From NCBI GenBank assembly GCA_029721435.1, contig CM056582.1, positions 37,406,611 through 37,470,610 on the forward strand: a stretch of DNA of 64,000 bases. The letters are read 5' to 3'. Each line of letters opens with the position of its first letter. Within the stretch, counting starts at the first letter, position 1. Origin of the DNA: Gymnothorax reevesii. Taxonomy: Eukaryota; Chordata; Actinopteri; Anguilliformes; Muraenidae. Position numbers and translations under genes: made by a program. Under the pieces are notes generated by a model. The model was not told the origin of the DNA, made no database searches, and was given only the letters and a program-made list of their open reading frames with translations. This document shows, in pieces, positions 47,094-59,757 of the stretch.

Positions 47094-50000
47094 CTGGCAA
47101 GTGACATTAAAAAGCACCAGCACTAAACAACCATGAATGGTCTCCAACTGTCAGTCTTAATACTTGAGTCAACTAAATTATCCAATATTTGCCTGATGTA
47201 TTAGTTCACATGGTCAGGTTGAGTTTTGCTTGTCCCTTGACAGTGGTTTTGTGAGTTTTGTCAAGGTTCTTTCTAAAACCGCAGCCAGATAACATGAAAA
47301 ACCACGACCAGAAGACACTTATGAAGGGACTCAGATCCTCAATGTTCTGGCTCAAAGTCAGAAACCTCACCTATTAGTTTGCTTTCATACATTACTACTA
47401 CTATGTTACATTCAAAAGCTCTGTTATTGAACAAGGTATGCTCAATTACCTTATCCAAAATCAGGTGCCCTGTGTATCGGACCGTAAAAAACAGCTTGCA
47501 AGTGATATAAACACAAGTGTCAAACAAGCAAGAAGGGACTACAGTCCCTCGTCTTCAGATCCGTAGTCAGGAATTTCTCCATTAGGGGCCCTTCATATTA
47601 GGTAACATCATATGACTGAATTGTTTTATTGTCATGAAGAAAAGGTTCCAAGTTCTTTAACTGGTTTCTTTTGACGAAACAGCTACCAGTTCATATTAAC
47701 AAGCACCAACTTTAAAGAAAGTTTTTATGTAGGAAATACCGCAAGATACATTAACAAGCACCCCCATGAAACACCCTTGAAGGTTCTCCAACAATCAATC
47801 CGAAGATCAGGGCCATGTTGGAATAGTGTTTTTTGTCACGGAAAGTGGCTAAGTTCTAGAAAATGAGCTGGAAGTGTATACACGGCAGCCATGAGAAGTG
47901 TATTCCAGTTTTGTAAATGTAAAGAAAAGGTGCTTCAATGCTTCCTAACGTATCACCTTTGACATAGGGTACACGAAACCATTCTTCATAAAAACAAAGG
48001 TGATAACGCCATCCAGCCATTCAGTGTGGCTGAACCATTTAAAGTGACGACCATCCATACGGGCAATCACAAAAAACAAAGGAACGTGATGGGCAAGAAT
48101 GGCATGATCAAGTTGGCCAGTAAATGCATTGGATTGTCGTAGCAGCACGGTTGTCTTCCTTAGCCGTTTTGAATTCCCCTTTACACCTCTCCTTTACCTC
48201 ATGACATTATCCAATTGTGGTTGAAGAAACGTTTATGGACATTAGAGCATATGACGTCATTTTTCGTCTATTCAAATTCTGCAGCAAAGTTATATAACTT
48301 ATCCTTTATATGCTATATGATTAGGTCACACGGTCAGGTTGAATTATACTAGTCCTTTAATTGAAGCCTCATGTTTTTTCAGGTTAATTTTTAAGAAACA
48401 GCTGTCTACTTTTAAAATGCACACGCGTTAAAGTATTGTTAAGGGTCTCTTTAATCTTCTGAACCAAGGACTGACACCTTATCCATTCGATCACACAGTC
48501 AGTTTCCATGATGTCAGCTCCATAGAATTAAAAACAGTAAAATGGACGATGTCATGGAGTTGTGGGGATCTGAAGGGAGCTTAAAATGGCCACCCTTATT
48601 GATAAGTAAGTATTCCTATTGTGACACCTGAAAGGGAAGATCATAGAATTCCACAAAGGTTGGCCAGAATATACAAGCAGCATAGGTAGTTTCACTCAAG
48701 TCTGCCCACTCTTTGATGCAATTGTCAGTGCCCTTTTACTACAGTGTTTGAATTCTACGGATAGCTTAAGGGAGTGTCAGCAGACTTTTATAATACTATC
48801 TTGTATTCACTATTGACACAATAGGGACTTTAAGCAAGGGCGGATTTTGCGACGGCTACGGCACCCGGATATAGATCTGCACTCCGCTGATCAAGACTGA
48901 AGCCGTTGTGCCGGCGTTCTTTGCCGTAGCAGGCTGATCTACCATGGGGAAAGAACCAATCTCATGTGGCCACTACAACGCTTGGTTCAGGAGATTGAAA
49001 ATGTTTTCTATCATTGATTGTGACACACAAAACATTATGTGTTTCAGTGGACTTTTCACACAGACACAGGATACTGTGTAAATTTCGCTGAGTAAAACCA
49101 TAGTGAACAATTTTCTGCTGCAGGCTATATTCTCCCCTCATCCCAGCATGGCATACGGTACTTAATTTCTCTACCCTGTAAACATCTATATTTACTCACA
49201 TGTACATTAGTCTTTCTTCTACTGCTGTGCATGAAAAGTACACATATGATGTATATAAATGCACACTCCCATGCACTTTACCATTCATTTACACTCTGAT
49301 TAGATGTGTGCTTTAATTGTCAAACTTTACGTCTTTTTAAAATTGAATTGTTCAAAGTAAAGTTTATTAAAAAGATGCACATTTCTTTTGGTTATGCTCT
49401 GTTGCTGTACTTGGCATAATGACAATAAATTTGAATATTGAAATCAAATATTAACTGTTTCCCATTTCCCCTAAATCTATGACATCTACTCCTTTTGCCA
49501 GTGGGAGCAGGACAAATGAGCACTCACACTGAATTAACTACTTTGCTGACAAACCCTGATTAAAATCCACTGTTGTTTAAAGTCTCTGCTGGATTTGACA
49601 GTGACAGCACCAGCACTTGAGACACTTTTTTCCAGGTGCCATAGGCATTGCAAAATCTGCCATTGTTGCTGGTCCAGATGAAATGCACAATTCCAACCAC
49701 GAAGGGTCTCGAACCCTCAGTCTTCTGATCCGAAGTCAGACGCCTTATCCATTAGGCCACGTGGTCATTGCATGACAATGCTGACTCCGAACAGTGAGCT
49801 GTGAGAACTGACAGCGGTTGATCAGTGCCATGTCAAATAACCGCTGTCATGTTGAGTTAAACAGCCCTGTCATTGAAAAACTCTCATGCTCAATCACTCT
49901 CCAGATCCAAACTCAGGTGTTTCGACCGTATGGTCAGGCTGAGCAATGTTAGCCCCTTGACTGAGGTTTGGTGAGTTTTTTTCTCAGATTTCAGTGTTAG

Positions 50001-50259
50001 TAACACCAGCAAGATGATATGAAAAAACACCACCATCACACAACTATGCAAAGACTCAAGTCCTCAATCTTTTGATCCGGAGTCAGAAAGCTCCTCCATT
50101 AGGTGTCCTTTCATATTAGGTGACATCATTGGGGTTGACTTATGTTATTCCCTTAAACAAAGCCTTGTGAGTGTTAGTTTCAAGTTTCTGTTGCAGAAAC
50201 TGTGACCAAGTCGTGTTAACAAGTCCCAGCTTAAAAGAAAGTTTTTGCCCGAGAAACAG
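47094..50259. repeat. Repeat unit 16 (3,166 bp, mosaic)
   Basis: Carries the unit 14/15 markers at its head (TCCCTCGTC near 47544, GGCTAAGTTC near 47848) and again later (GTTGCTGTAC, TTGAAATC). It lacks the 184-bp deletion, and between about 48960 and 49050 it has the unit 4/7/10 variants (CATGTGGCC, TATCATTG, CACAAAAC, TTTCAGTGG). TCG tRNA with a B-box change. Confidence 0.95.
49694..49766 (-). tRNA. tRNA-Arg, anticodon TCG with T60A (unit 16)
   Basis: TCG anticodon and paired stems, but T60 is A (TTCGAGA for TTCGAGT in the T loop). This hits a conserved B-box base, where the consensus is GGTTCGANTCC, so Pol III recruitment may be reduced. Confidence 0.82.
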
Positions 50260-53200
50260 CTGGCAAGTGACATTAAAAAGCACCAGCACTAAACAACCAT
50301 GAATGGTCTCCAACTGTCAGTCTTAATACTTGAGTCAACTAAATTATCCAATATTTGCCTGATGTATTAGTTCACATGGTCAGGTTGAGTTTTGCTTGTC
50401 CCTTGACAGTGGTTTTGTGAGTTTTGTCAAGGTTCTTTCTAAAACCGCAGCCAGATAACATGAAAAACCACGACCAGAAGACACTTATGAAGGGACTCAG
50501 ATCCTCAATGTTCTGGCTCAAAGTCAGAAACCTCACCTATTAGTTTGCTTTCATACATTACTACTACTATGTTACATTCAAAAGCTCTGTTATTGAACAA
50601 GGTATGCTCAATTACCTTATCCAAAATCAGGTGCCCTGTGTATCGGACCGTAAAAAACAGCTTGCAAGTGATATAAACACAAGTGTCAAACAAGCAAGAA
50701 GGGACTACAGTCCTTCGTCTTCAGATCCGTAGTCAGGAATTTCTCCATTAGGGGCCCTTCATATTAGGTAACATCATATGACTGAATTGCTTTATTGTCA
50801 TGAAGAAAAGGTTCCAAGTTCTTTAACTGGTTTCTTTTGACGAAACAGCTACCAGTTCATATTAACAAGCACCAACTTTAAAGAAAGTTTTTATGTAGGA
50901 AATACCGCAAGATACATTAACAAGCACCCCCATGAAACACCCTTGAAGGTTCTCCAACAATCAATCCGAAGATCAGGGCCATGTTGGAATAGTGTTTTTT
51001 GTCACGGAAAGTGGCTAACTTCTAGAAAATGAGCTGGAAGTGTATACACGGCAGCCATGAGAAGTGTATTCCAGTTTTGTAAATGTAAAGAAAAGGTGCT
51101 TCAATGCTTCCTAACGTATCACCTTTGACATAGGGTACACGAAACCATTCTTCATAAAAACAAAGGTGATAACGCCATCCAGCCATTCAGTGTGGCTGAA
51201 CCATTTAAAGTGACGACCATCCATACGGGCAATCACAAAAAACAAAGGAACGTGATGGGCAAGAATGGCATGATCAAGTTGGCCAGTAAATGCATTGGAT
51301 TGTCGTAGCAGCACGGTTGTCTTCCTTAGCCGTTTTGAATTCCCCTTTACACCTCTCCTTTACCTCATGACATTATCCAATTGTGGTTGAAGAAACGTTT
51401 ATGGACATTAGAGCATATGACGTCATTTTTTGTCTATTCAAATTCTGCAGCAAAGTTATATAACTTATCCTTTATATGCCATATGATTAGGTCACACGGT
51501 CAGGTTGAATTATACTAGTCCTTTAATTGAAGCCTCATGTTTTTTCAGGTTAATTTTTAAGAAACAGCTGTCTACTTTTAAAATGCACACGCGTTAAAGT
51601 ATTGTTAAGGGTCTCTTTAATCTTCTGAACCAAGGACTGACACCTTATCCATTCGATCACACAGTCAGTTTCCATGATGTCAGCTCCATAGAATTAAAAA
51701 CAGTAAAATGGACGATGTCATGGAGTTGTGGGGATCTGAAGGGAGCTTAAAATGGCCACCCTTATTGATAAGTAAGTATTCCTATTGTGACACCTGAAAG
51801 GGAAGATCATAGAATTCCACAAAGGTTGGCCAGAATATACAAGCAGCATAGGTAGTTTCACTCAAGTCTGCCCACTCTTTGATGCAATTGTCAGTGCCCT
51901 TTTACTACAGTGTTTGAATTCTACGGATAGCTTAAGGGAGTGTCAGCAGACTTTTATAATACTATCTTGTATTCACTATTGACACAATAGGGACTTTAAG
52001 CAAGGGCGGATTTTGCGACGGCTACGGCACCCGGATATAGATCTGCACTCCGCTGATCAAGACTGAAGCCGTTGTGCCGGCGTTCTTTGCCGTAGCAGGC
52101 TGATCTACCATGGGGAAAGAACCAATCTCACGTGGCCACTACAACGCTTGGTTCAGGAGATTGAAAATGTTTTCTATAATTGATTGTGACACACTAAACA
52201 TTATGTGTTTCTGTGGACTTTTCACACAGACACAGGATACTGTGTAAATTTCGCTGAGTAAAACCATAGTGAACAATTTTCTGCTGCAGGCTATATTCTC
52301 CCCTCATCCCAGCATGGCATACGGTACTTAATTTCTCTACCCTGTAAACATCTATATTTACTCACATGTACATTAGTCTTTCTTCTACTGCTGTGCATGA
52401 AAAGTACACATATGATGTATATAAATGCACACTCCCATGCACTTTACCATTCATTTACACTCTGATTAGATGTGTGCTTTAATTGTCAAACTTTACGTCT
52501 TTTTAAAATTGAATTGTTCAAAGTAAAGTTTATTAAAAAGATGCACATTTCTTTTGGTTATGCTCTGTTCCTGTACTTGGCATAATGACAATAAATTTGA
52601 ATATTGTAATCAAATATTAACTGTTTCCCATTTCCCCTAAATCTATGACATCTACTCCTTTTGCCAGTGGGAGCAGGACGAATGAGCACTCACACTGAAT
52701 TAACTACTTTGCTGACAAACCCCGATTAAAATCCACTGTTGTTTAAAGTCTCTGCTGGATTTGACAGTGACAGCACCAGCACTTGAGACACTTTTTTCCA
52801 GGTGCCATAGGCATTGCAAAATCTGCCATTGTTGCTGGTCCAGATGAAATGCACAATTCCAACCACGAAAGGACTCGAACCCTCAGTCTTCTGATCCGAA
52901 GTCAGACACCTTATCCATTAGGCCACGTGGTCATTGCATGACAAGGCTGACTCCGAACAGTGAGCTGTGAGAACTGACAGCGGTTGATCAGTGCCATGTC
53001 AAATAACCGCTGTCATGTTGAGTTAAACAGCCCTGTCATTGAAAAACTCTCATGCTCAATCACTCTCCAGATCCAAACTCAGGTGTTTCGACCGTATGGT
53101 CAGGCTGAGCAATGTTAGCCCCTTGACTGAAGTTTGGTGAGTTTTTTTCTCAGATTTCAGTGTTAGTAACACCAGCAAGATGATATGAAAAAACACCACC

Positions 53201-53425
53201 ATCACACAACTATGCAAAGACTCAAGTCCTCAATCTTTTGATCCGGAGTCAGAAAGCTCCTCCATTAGGTGTCCTTTCATATTAGGTGACATCATTGGGG
53301 TTGACTTATGTTATTCCCTTAAACAAAGCCTTGTGAGTGTTAGTTTCAAGTTTCTGTTGCAGAAACTGTGACCAAGTCGTGTTAACAAGTACCAGCTTAA
53401 AAGAAAGTTTTTGTCTGAGAAACAG
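50260..53425. repeat. Repeat unit 17 (3,166 bp)
   Basis: Full-length unit of the general type, ending in the GTCTGAG tail variant. Its TCG tRNA has two changes that leave wobble pairs. Confidence 0.95.
52860..52932 (-). tRNA. tRNA-Arg, anticodon TCG (unit 17)
   Basis: TCG anticodon with two stem changes, C63T (G51-T63 wobble) and C25T (G10-T25 wobble). No outright mismatch is introduced. Confidence 0.87.
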
Positions 53426-56400
53426 CTGGCAAGTGACATTAAAAAGCACCAGCACTAAACAACCATGAATGGTCTCCAACTGTCAGTCTTAATACTTGAG
53501 TCAACTAAATTATCCAATATTTGCCTGATGTATTAGTTCACATGGTCAGGTTGAGTTTTGCTTGTCCCTTGACAGTGGTTTTGTGAGTTTTGTCAAGGTT
53601 CTTTCTAAAACCGCAGCCAGATAACATGAAAAACCACGACCAGAAGACACTTATGAAGGGACTCAGATCCTCAATGTTCTGGCTCAAAGTCAGAAACCTC
53701 ACCTATTAGTTTGCTTTCATACATTACTACTACTATGTTACATTCAAAAGCTCTGTTATTGAACAAGGTATGCTCAATTACCTTATCCAAAATCAGGTGC
53801 CCTGTGTATCGGACCGTAAAAAACAGCTTGCAAGTGATATAAACACAAGTGTCAAACAAGCAAGAAGGGACTACAGTCCTTCGTCTTCAGATCCGTAGTC
53901 AGGAATTTCTCCATTAGGGGCCCTTCATATTAGGTAACATCATATGACTGAATTGCTTTATTGTCATGAAGAAAAGGTTCCAAGTTCTTTAACTGGTTTC
54001 TTTTGACGAAACAGCTACCAGTTCATATTAACAAGCACCAACTTTAAAGAAAGTTTTTATGTAGGAAATACCGCAAGATACATTAACAAGCACCCCCATG
54101 AAACACCCTTGAAGGTTCTCCAACAATCAATCCGAAGATCAGGGCCATGTTGGAATAGTGTTTTTTGTCACGGAAAGTGGCTAACTTCTAGAAAATGAGC
54201 TGGAAGTGTATACACGGCAGCCATGAGAAGTGTATTCCAGTTTTGTAAATGTAAAGAAAAGGTGCTTCAATGCTTCCTAACGTATCACCTTTGACATAGG
54301 GTACACGAAACCATTCTTCATAAAAACAAAGGTGATAACGCCATCCAGCCATTCAGTGTGGCTGAACCATTTAAAGTGACGACCATCCATACGGGCAATC
54401 ACAAAAAACAAAGGAACGTGATGGGCAAGAATGGCATGATCAAGTTGGCCAGTAAATGCATTGGATTGTCGTAGCAGCACGGTTGTCTTCCTTAGCCGTT
54501 TTGAATTCCCCTTTACACCTCTCCTTTACCTCATGACATTATCCAATTGTGGTTGAAGAAACGTTTATGGACATTAGAGCATATGACGTCATTTTTTGTC
54601 TATTCAAATTCTGCAGCAAAGTTATATAACTTATCCTTTATATGCCATATGATTAGGTCACACGGTCAGGTTGAATTATACTAGTCCTTTAATTGAAGCC
54701 TCATGTTTTTTCAGGTTAATTTTTAAGAAACAGCTGTCTACTTTTAAAATGCACACGCGTTAAAGTATTGTTAAGGGTCTCTTTAATCTTCTGAACCAAG
54801 GACTGACACCTTATCCATTCGATCACACAGTCAGTTTCCATGATGTCAGCTCCATAGAATTAAAAACAGTAAAATGGACGATGTCATGGAGTTGTGGGGA
54901 TCTGAAGGGAGCTTAAAATGGCCACCCTTATTGATAAGTAAGTATTCCTATTGTGACACCTGAAAGGGAAGATCATAGAATTCCACAAAGGTTGGCCAGA
55001 ATATACAAGCAGCATAGGTAGTTTCACTCAAGTCTGCCCACTCTTTGATGCAATTGTCAGTGCCCTTTTACTACAGTGTTTGAATTCTACGGATAGCTTA
55101 AGGGAGTGTCAGCAGACTTTTATAATACTATCTTGTATTCACTATTGACACAATAGGGACTTTAAGCAAGGGCGGATTTTGCGACGGCTACGGCACCCGG
55201 ATATAGATCTGCACTCCGCTGATCAAGACTGAAGCCGTTGTGCCGGCGTTCTTTGCCGTAGCAGGCTGATCTACCATGGGGAAAGAACCAATCTCACGTG
55301 GCCACTACAACGCTTGGTTCAGGAGATTGAAAATGTTTTCTATAATTGATTGTGACACACTAAACATTATGTGTTTCTGTGGACTTTTCACACAGACACA
55401 GGATACTGTGTAAATTTCGCTGAGTAAAACCATAGTGAACAATTTTCTGCTGCAGGCTATATTCTCCCCTCATCCCAGCATGGCATACGGTACTTAATTT
55501 CTCTACCCTGTAAACATCTATATTTACTCACATGTACATTAGTCTTTCTTCTACTGCTGTGCATGAAAAGTACACATATGATGTATATAAATGCACACTC
55601 CCATGCACTTTACCATTCATTTACACTCTGATTAGATGTGTGCTTTAATTGTCAAACTTTACGTCTTTTTAAAATTGAATTGTTCAAAGTAAAGTTTATT
55701 AAAAAGATGCACATTTCTTTTGGTTATGCTCTGTTCCTGTACTTGGCATAATGACAATAAATTTGAATATTGTAATCAAATATTAACTGTTTCCCATTTC
55801 CCCTAAATCTATGACATCTACTCCTTTTGCCAGTGGGAGCAGGACGAATGAGCACTCACACTGAATTAACTACTTTGCTGACAAACCCTGATTAAAATCC
55901 ACTGTTGTTTAAAGTCTCTGCTGGATTTGACAGTGACAGCACCAGCACTTGAGACACTTTTTTCCAGGTGCCATAGGCATTGCAAAATCTACCATTGTTG
56001 CTGGTCCAGATGAAATGCACAATTCCAACCACGAAGGGACTCGAACCCTCAGTCTTCTGATCCGAAGTCAGACGCCTTATCCATCAGGCCACGTGGTCAT
56101 TGCATGACAAGGCTGACTCCGAACAGTGAGCTGTGAGAACTGACAGCGGTTGATCAGTGCCATGTCAAATAACCGCTGTCATGTTGAGTTAAACAGCCCT
56201 GTCATTGAAAAACTCTCATGCTCAATCACTCTCCAGATCCAAACTCAGGTGTTTCGACCGTATGGTCAGGCTGAGCAATGTTAGCCCCTTGACTGAAGTT
56301 TGGTGAGTTTTTTTCTCAGATTTCAGTGTTAGTAACACCAGCAAGATGATATGAAAAAACACCACCATCACACAACTATGCAAAGACTCAAGTCCTCAAT

Positions 56401-56591
56401 CTTTTGATCCGGAGTCAGAAAGCTCCTCCATTAGGTGTCCTTTCATATTAGGTGACATCATTGGGGTTGACTTATGTTATTCCCTTAAACAAAGCCTTGT
56501 GAGTGTTAGTTTCAAGTTTCTGTTGCAGAAACTGTGACCAAGTCGTGTTAACAAGTACCAGCTTAAAAGAAAGTTTTTGCCCGAGAAACAG
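53426..56591. repeat. Repeat unit 18 (3,166 bp)
   Basis: Full-length unit close to units 1-3. The TCG tRNA has an A14G change (CCATCAGG on the plus strand), and ATCTACCATTG replaces ATCTGCCATTG in the tRNA 3' flank. Confidence 0.95.
56026..56098 (-). tRNA. tRNA-Arg, anticodon TCG with A14G (unit 18)
   Basis: TCG anticodon and intact stems, but A14 is G. A14 forms the near-universal T8-A14 tertiary pair and lies in the A box, so this copy is probably impaired. Confidence 0.82.
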
Positions 56592-59500
56592 CTGGCAAGT
56601 GACATTAAAAAGCACCAGCACTAAACAACCATGAATGGTCTCCAACTGTCAGTCTTAATACTTGAGTCAACTAAATTATCCAATATTTGCCTGATGTATT
56701 AGTTCACATGGTCAGGTTGAGTTTTGCTTGTCCCTTGACAGTGGTTTTGTGAGTTTTGTCAAGGTTCTTTCTAAAACCGCAGCCAGATAACATGAAAAAC
56801 CACGACCAGAAGACACTTATGAAGGGACTCAGATCCTCAATGTTCTGGCTCAAAGTCAGAAACCTCACCTATTAGTTTGCTTTCATACATTACTACTACT
56901 ATGTTACATTCAAAAGCTCTGTTATTGAACAAGGTATGCTCAATTACCTTATCCAAAATCAGGTGCCCTGTGTATCGGACCGTAAAAAACAGCTTGCAAG
57001 TGATATAAACACAAGTGTCAAACAAGCAAGAAGGGACTACAGTCCTTCGTCTTCAGATCCGTAGCCAGGAATTTCTCCATTAGGGGCCCTTCATATTAGG
57101 TAACATCATATGACTGAATTGCTTTATTGTCATGAAGAAAAGGTTCCAAGTTCTTTAACTGGTTTCTTTTGACGAAACAGCTACCAGTTCATATTAACAA
57201 GCACCAACTTTAAAGAAAGTTTTTATGTAGGAAATACCGCAAGATACATTAACAAGCACCCCCATGAAACACCCTTGAAGGTTCTCCAACAATCAATCCG
57301 AAGATCAGGGCCATGTTGGAATAGTGTTTTTTGTCACGGAAAGTGGCTAACTTCTAGAAAATGAGCTGGAAGTGTATACAAGGCAGCCATGAGAAGTGTA
57401 TTCCAGTTTTGTAAATGTAAAGAAAAGGTGCTTCAATGCTTCCTAACGTATCACCTTTGACATAGGGTACACGAAACCATTCTTCATAAAAACAAAGGTG
57501 ATAACGCCATCCAGCCATTCAGTGTGGCTGAACCATTTAAAGTGACGACCATCCATACGGGCAATCACAAAAAACAAAGGAACGTGATGGGCAAGAATGG
57601 CATGATCAAGTTGGCCAGTAAATGCATTGGATTGTCGTAGCAGCACGGTTGTCTTCCTTAGCCGTTTTGAATTCCCCTTTACACCTCTCCTTTACCTCAT
57701 GACATTATCCAATTGTGGTTGAAGAAACGTTTATGGACATTAGAGCATATGACGTCATTTTTTGTCTATTCAAATTCTGCAGCAAAGTTATATAACTTAT
57801 CCTTTATATGCCATATGATTAGGTCACACGGTCAGGTTGAATTATACTAGTCCTTTAATTGAAGCCTCATGTTTTTTCAGGTTAATTTTTAAGAAACAGC
57901 TGTCTACTTTTAAAATGCACACGCGTTAAAGTATTGTTAAGGGTCTCTTTAATCTTCTGAACCAAGGACTGACACCTTATCCATTCGATCACACAGTCAG
58001 TTTCCATGATGTCAGCTCCATAGAATTAAAAACAGTAAAATGGACGATGTCATGGAGTTGTGGGGATCTGAAGGGAGCTTAAAATGGCCACCCTTATTGA
58101 TAAGAAAGTATTCCTATTGTGACACCTGAAAGGGAAGATCATAGAATTCCACAAAGGTTGGCCAGTATATACAAGCAGCATAGGTAGTTTCACTCAAGTC
58201 TGCCCACTCTTTGATGCAATTGTCAGTGCCCTTTTACTACAGTGTTTGAATTCTATGGATAGCTTAAGGGAGTGTCAGCAGACTTTTATAATACTATCTT
58301 GTATTCACTATTGACACAATAGGGACTTTAAGCAAGGGCGGATTTTGCGACGGCTACGGAACCCGGATATAGATCTGCACTCCGCTGATCGAGACTGAAG
58401 CCGTTGTGCCGGCGTTCTTTGCCGTAGCAGGCTGATCTACCATGGGGAAAGAACCAATCTCACGTGGCCACTACAACGCTTGGTTCAGGAGATTGAAAAT
58501 GTTTTCTATCATTGATTGTGACACACAAAACATTATGTGTTTCAGTGGACTTTTCACAAAGACACAGGATACTGTGTAAATTTCGCTGAGTAAAACCATA
58601 GTGAACAATTTTCTGCTGCAGGCTATATTCTCCCCTCATCCCAGCATGGCATACGGTACTTAATTTCTCCACCCTGTAAACATCTATATTTACTCACATG
58701 TACATTAGTCTTTCTTCTACTGCTGTGCATGAAAAGTACACATATGATGTATATAAATGCACACTCCCATGCACTTTACCATTCATTTACACTCTGATTA
58801 GATGTGTGCTTTAATTGTCAAACTTTACGTCTTTTTAAAATTGAATTGCTCAAAGTAAAGTTTATTAAAAAGATGCACATTTCTTTTGGTTATGCTCTGT
58901 TCCTGTACTTGGCATAATGACAACAAATTTGAATATTGTAATCAAATATTAACTGTTTCCCATTTCCCCTAAATCTATGACATCTACTCCTTTTGCCAGT
59001 GGGAGCAGGACGAATGAGCACTCACACTGAATTAACTACTTTGCTGACAAACCCCGATTAAAATCCACTGTTGTTTAAAGTCTCTGCTGGATTTGACAGT
59101 GACAGCACCAGCACTTGAGACACTTTTTTCCAGGTGCCATAGGCATTGCAAAATCTGCCATTGTTGCTGGTCCAGATGAAATGCACAATTCCAACCACGA
59201 AGGGACTCGAACCCTCAGTCTTCTGATCCGAAGTCAGACGCCTTATCCATTAGGCCTCGTGGTCATTGCATGACAAGGCTGACTCCGAACAGTGAGCTGT
59301 GAGAACTGACAGCGGTTGATCAGTGCCATGTCAAATAACCACTGTCATGTTGAGTTAAACAGCCCTGTCATTGAAAAACTCTCATGCTCAATCACTCTCC
59401 AGATCCAAACTCAGGTGTTTCGACCGTATGGTCAGGCTGAGCAATGTTAGCCCCTTGACTGAAGTTTGGTGAGTTTTTTTCTCAGATTTCAGTGTTAGTA

Positions 59501-59757
59501 ACACCAGCAAGATGATATGAAAAAACACCACCATCACACAACTATGCAAAGACTCAAGTCCTCAATCTTTTGATCCGGAGTCAGAAAGCTCCTCCATTAG
59601 GTGTCCTTTCATATTAGGTGACATCATTGGGGTTGACTTATGTTATTCCCTTAAACAAAGCCTTGTGAGTGTTAGTTTCAAGTTTCTGTTGCAGAAACTG
59701 TGACCAAGTCGTGTTAACAAGTACCAGCTTAAAAGAAAGTTTTTGCCCGAGAAACAG
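56592..59757. repeat. Repeat unit 19 (3,166 bp)
   Basis: Shares GATAAGAAAG, CCAGTATATA, TCTATGG, GGAACCCGG and GATCGAG with unit 20. The TCG tRNA has a T8A change. AACCACTGTC breaks the 11-bp inverted repeat upstream of the tRNA (about 59338). Confidence 0.95.
59192..59264 (-). tRNA. tRNA-Arg, anticodon TCG with T8A (unit 19)
   Basis: TCG anticodon and intact stems, but T8 is A (plus strand GCCTCGTGG). T8 is nearly invariant: it pairs with A14 and starts the A box. Probably impaired. Confidence 0.82.

Noticed and set aside
58460..58672. 70-codon minus-strand open frame in unit 19
   Set aside because: It appears only because one base makes a GTG start in this unit; other units have the same frame without it. 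No domain is recognised.
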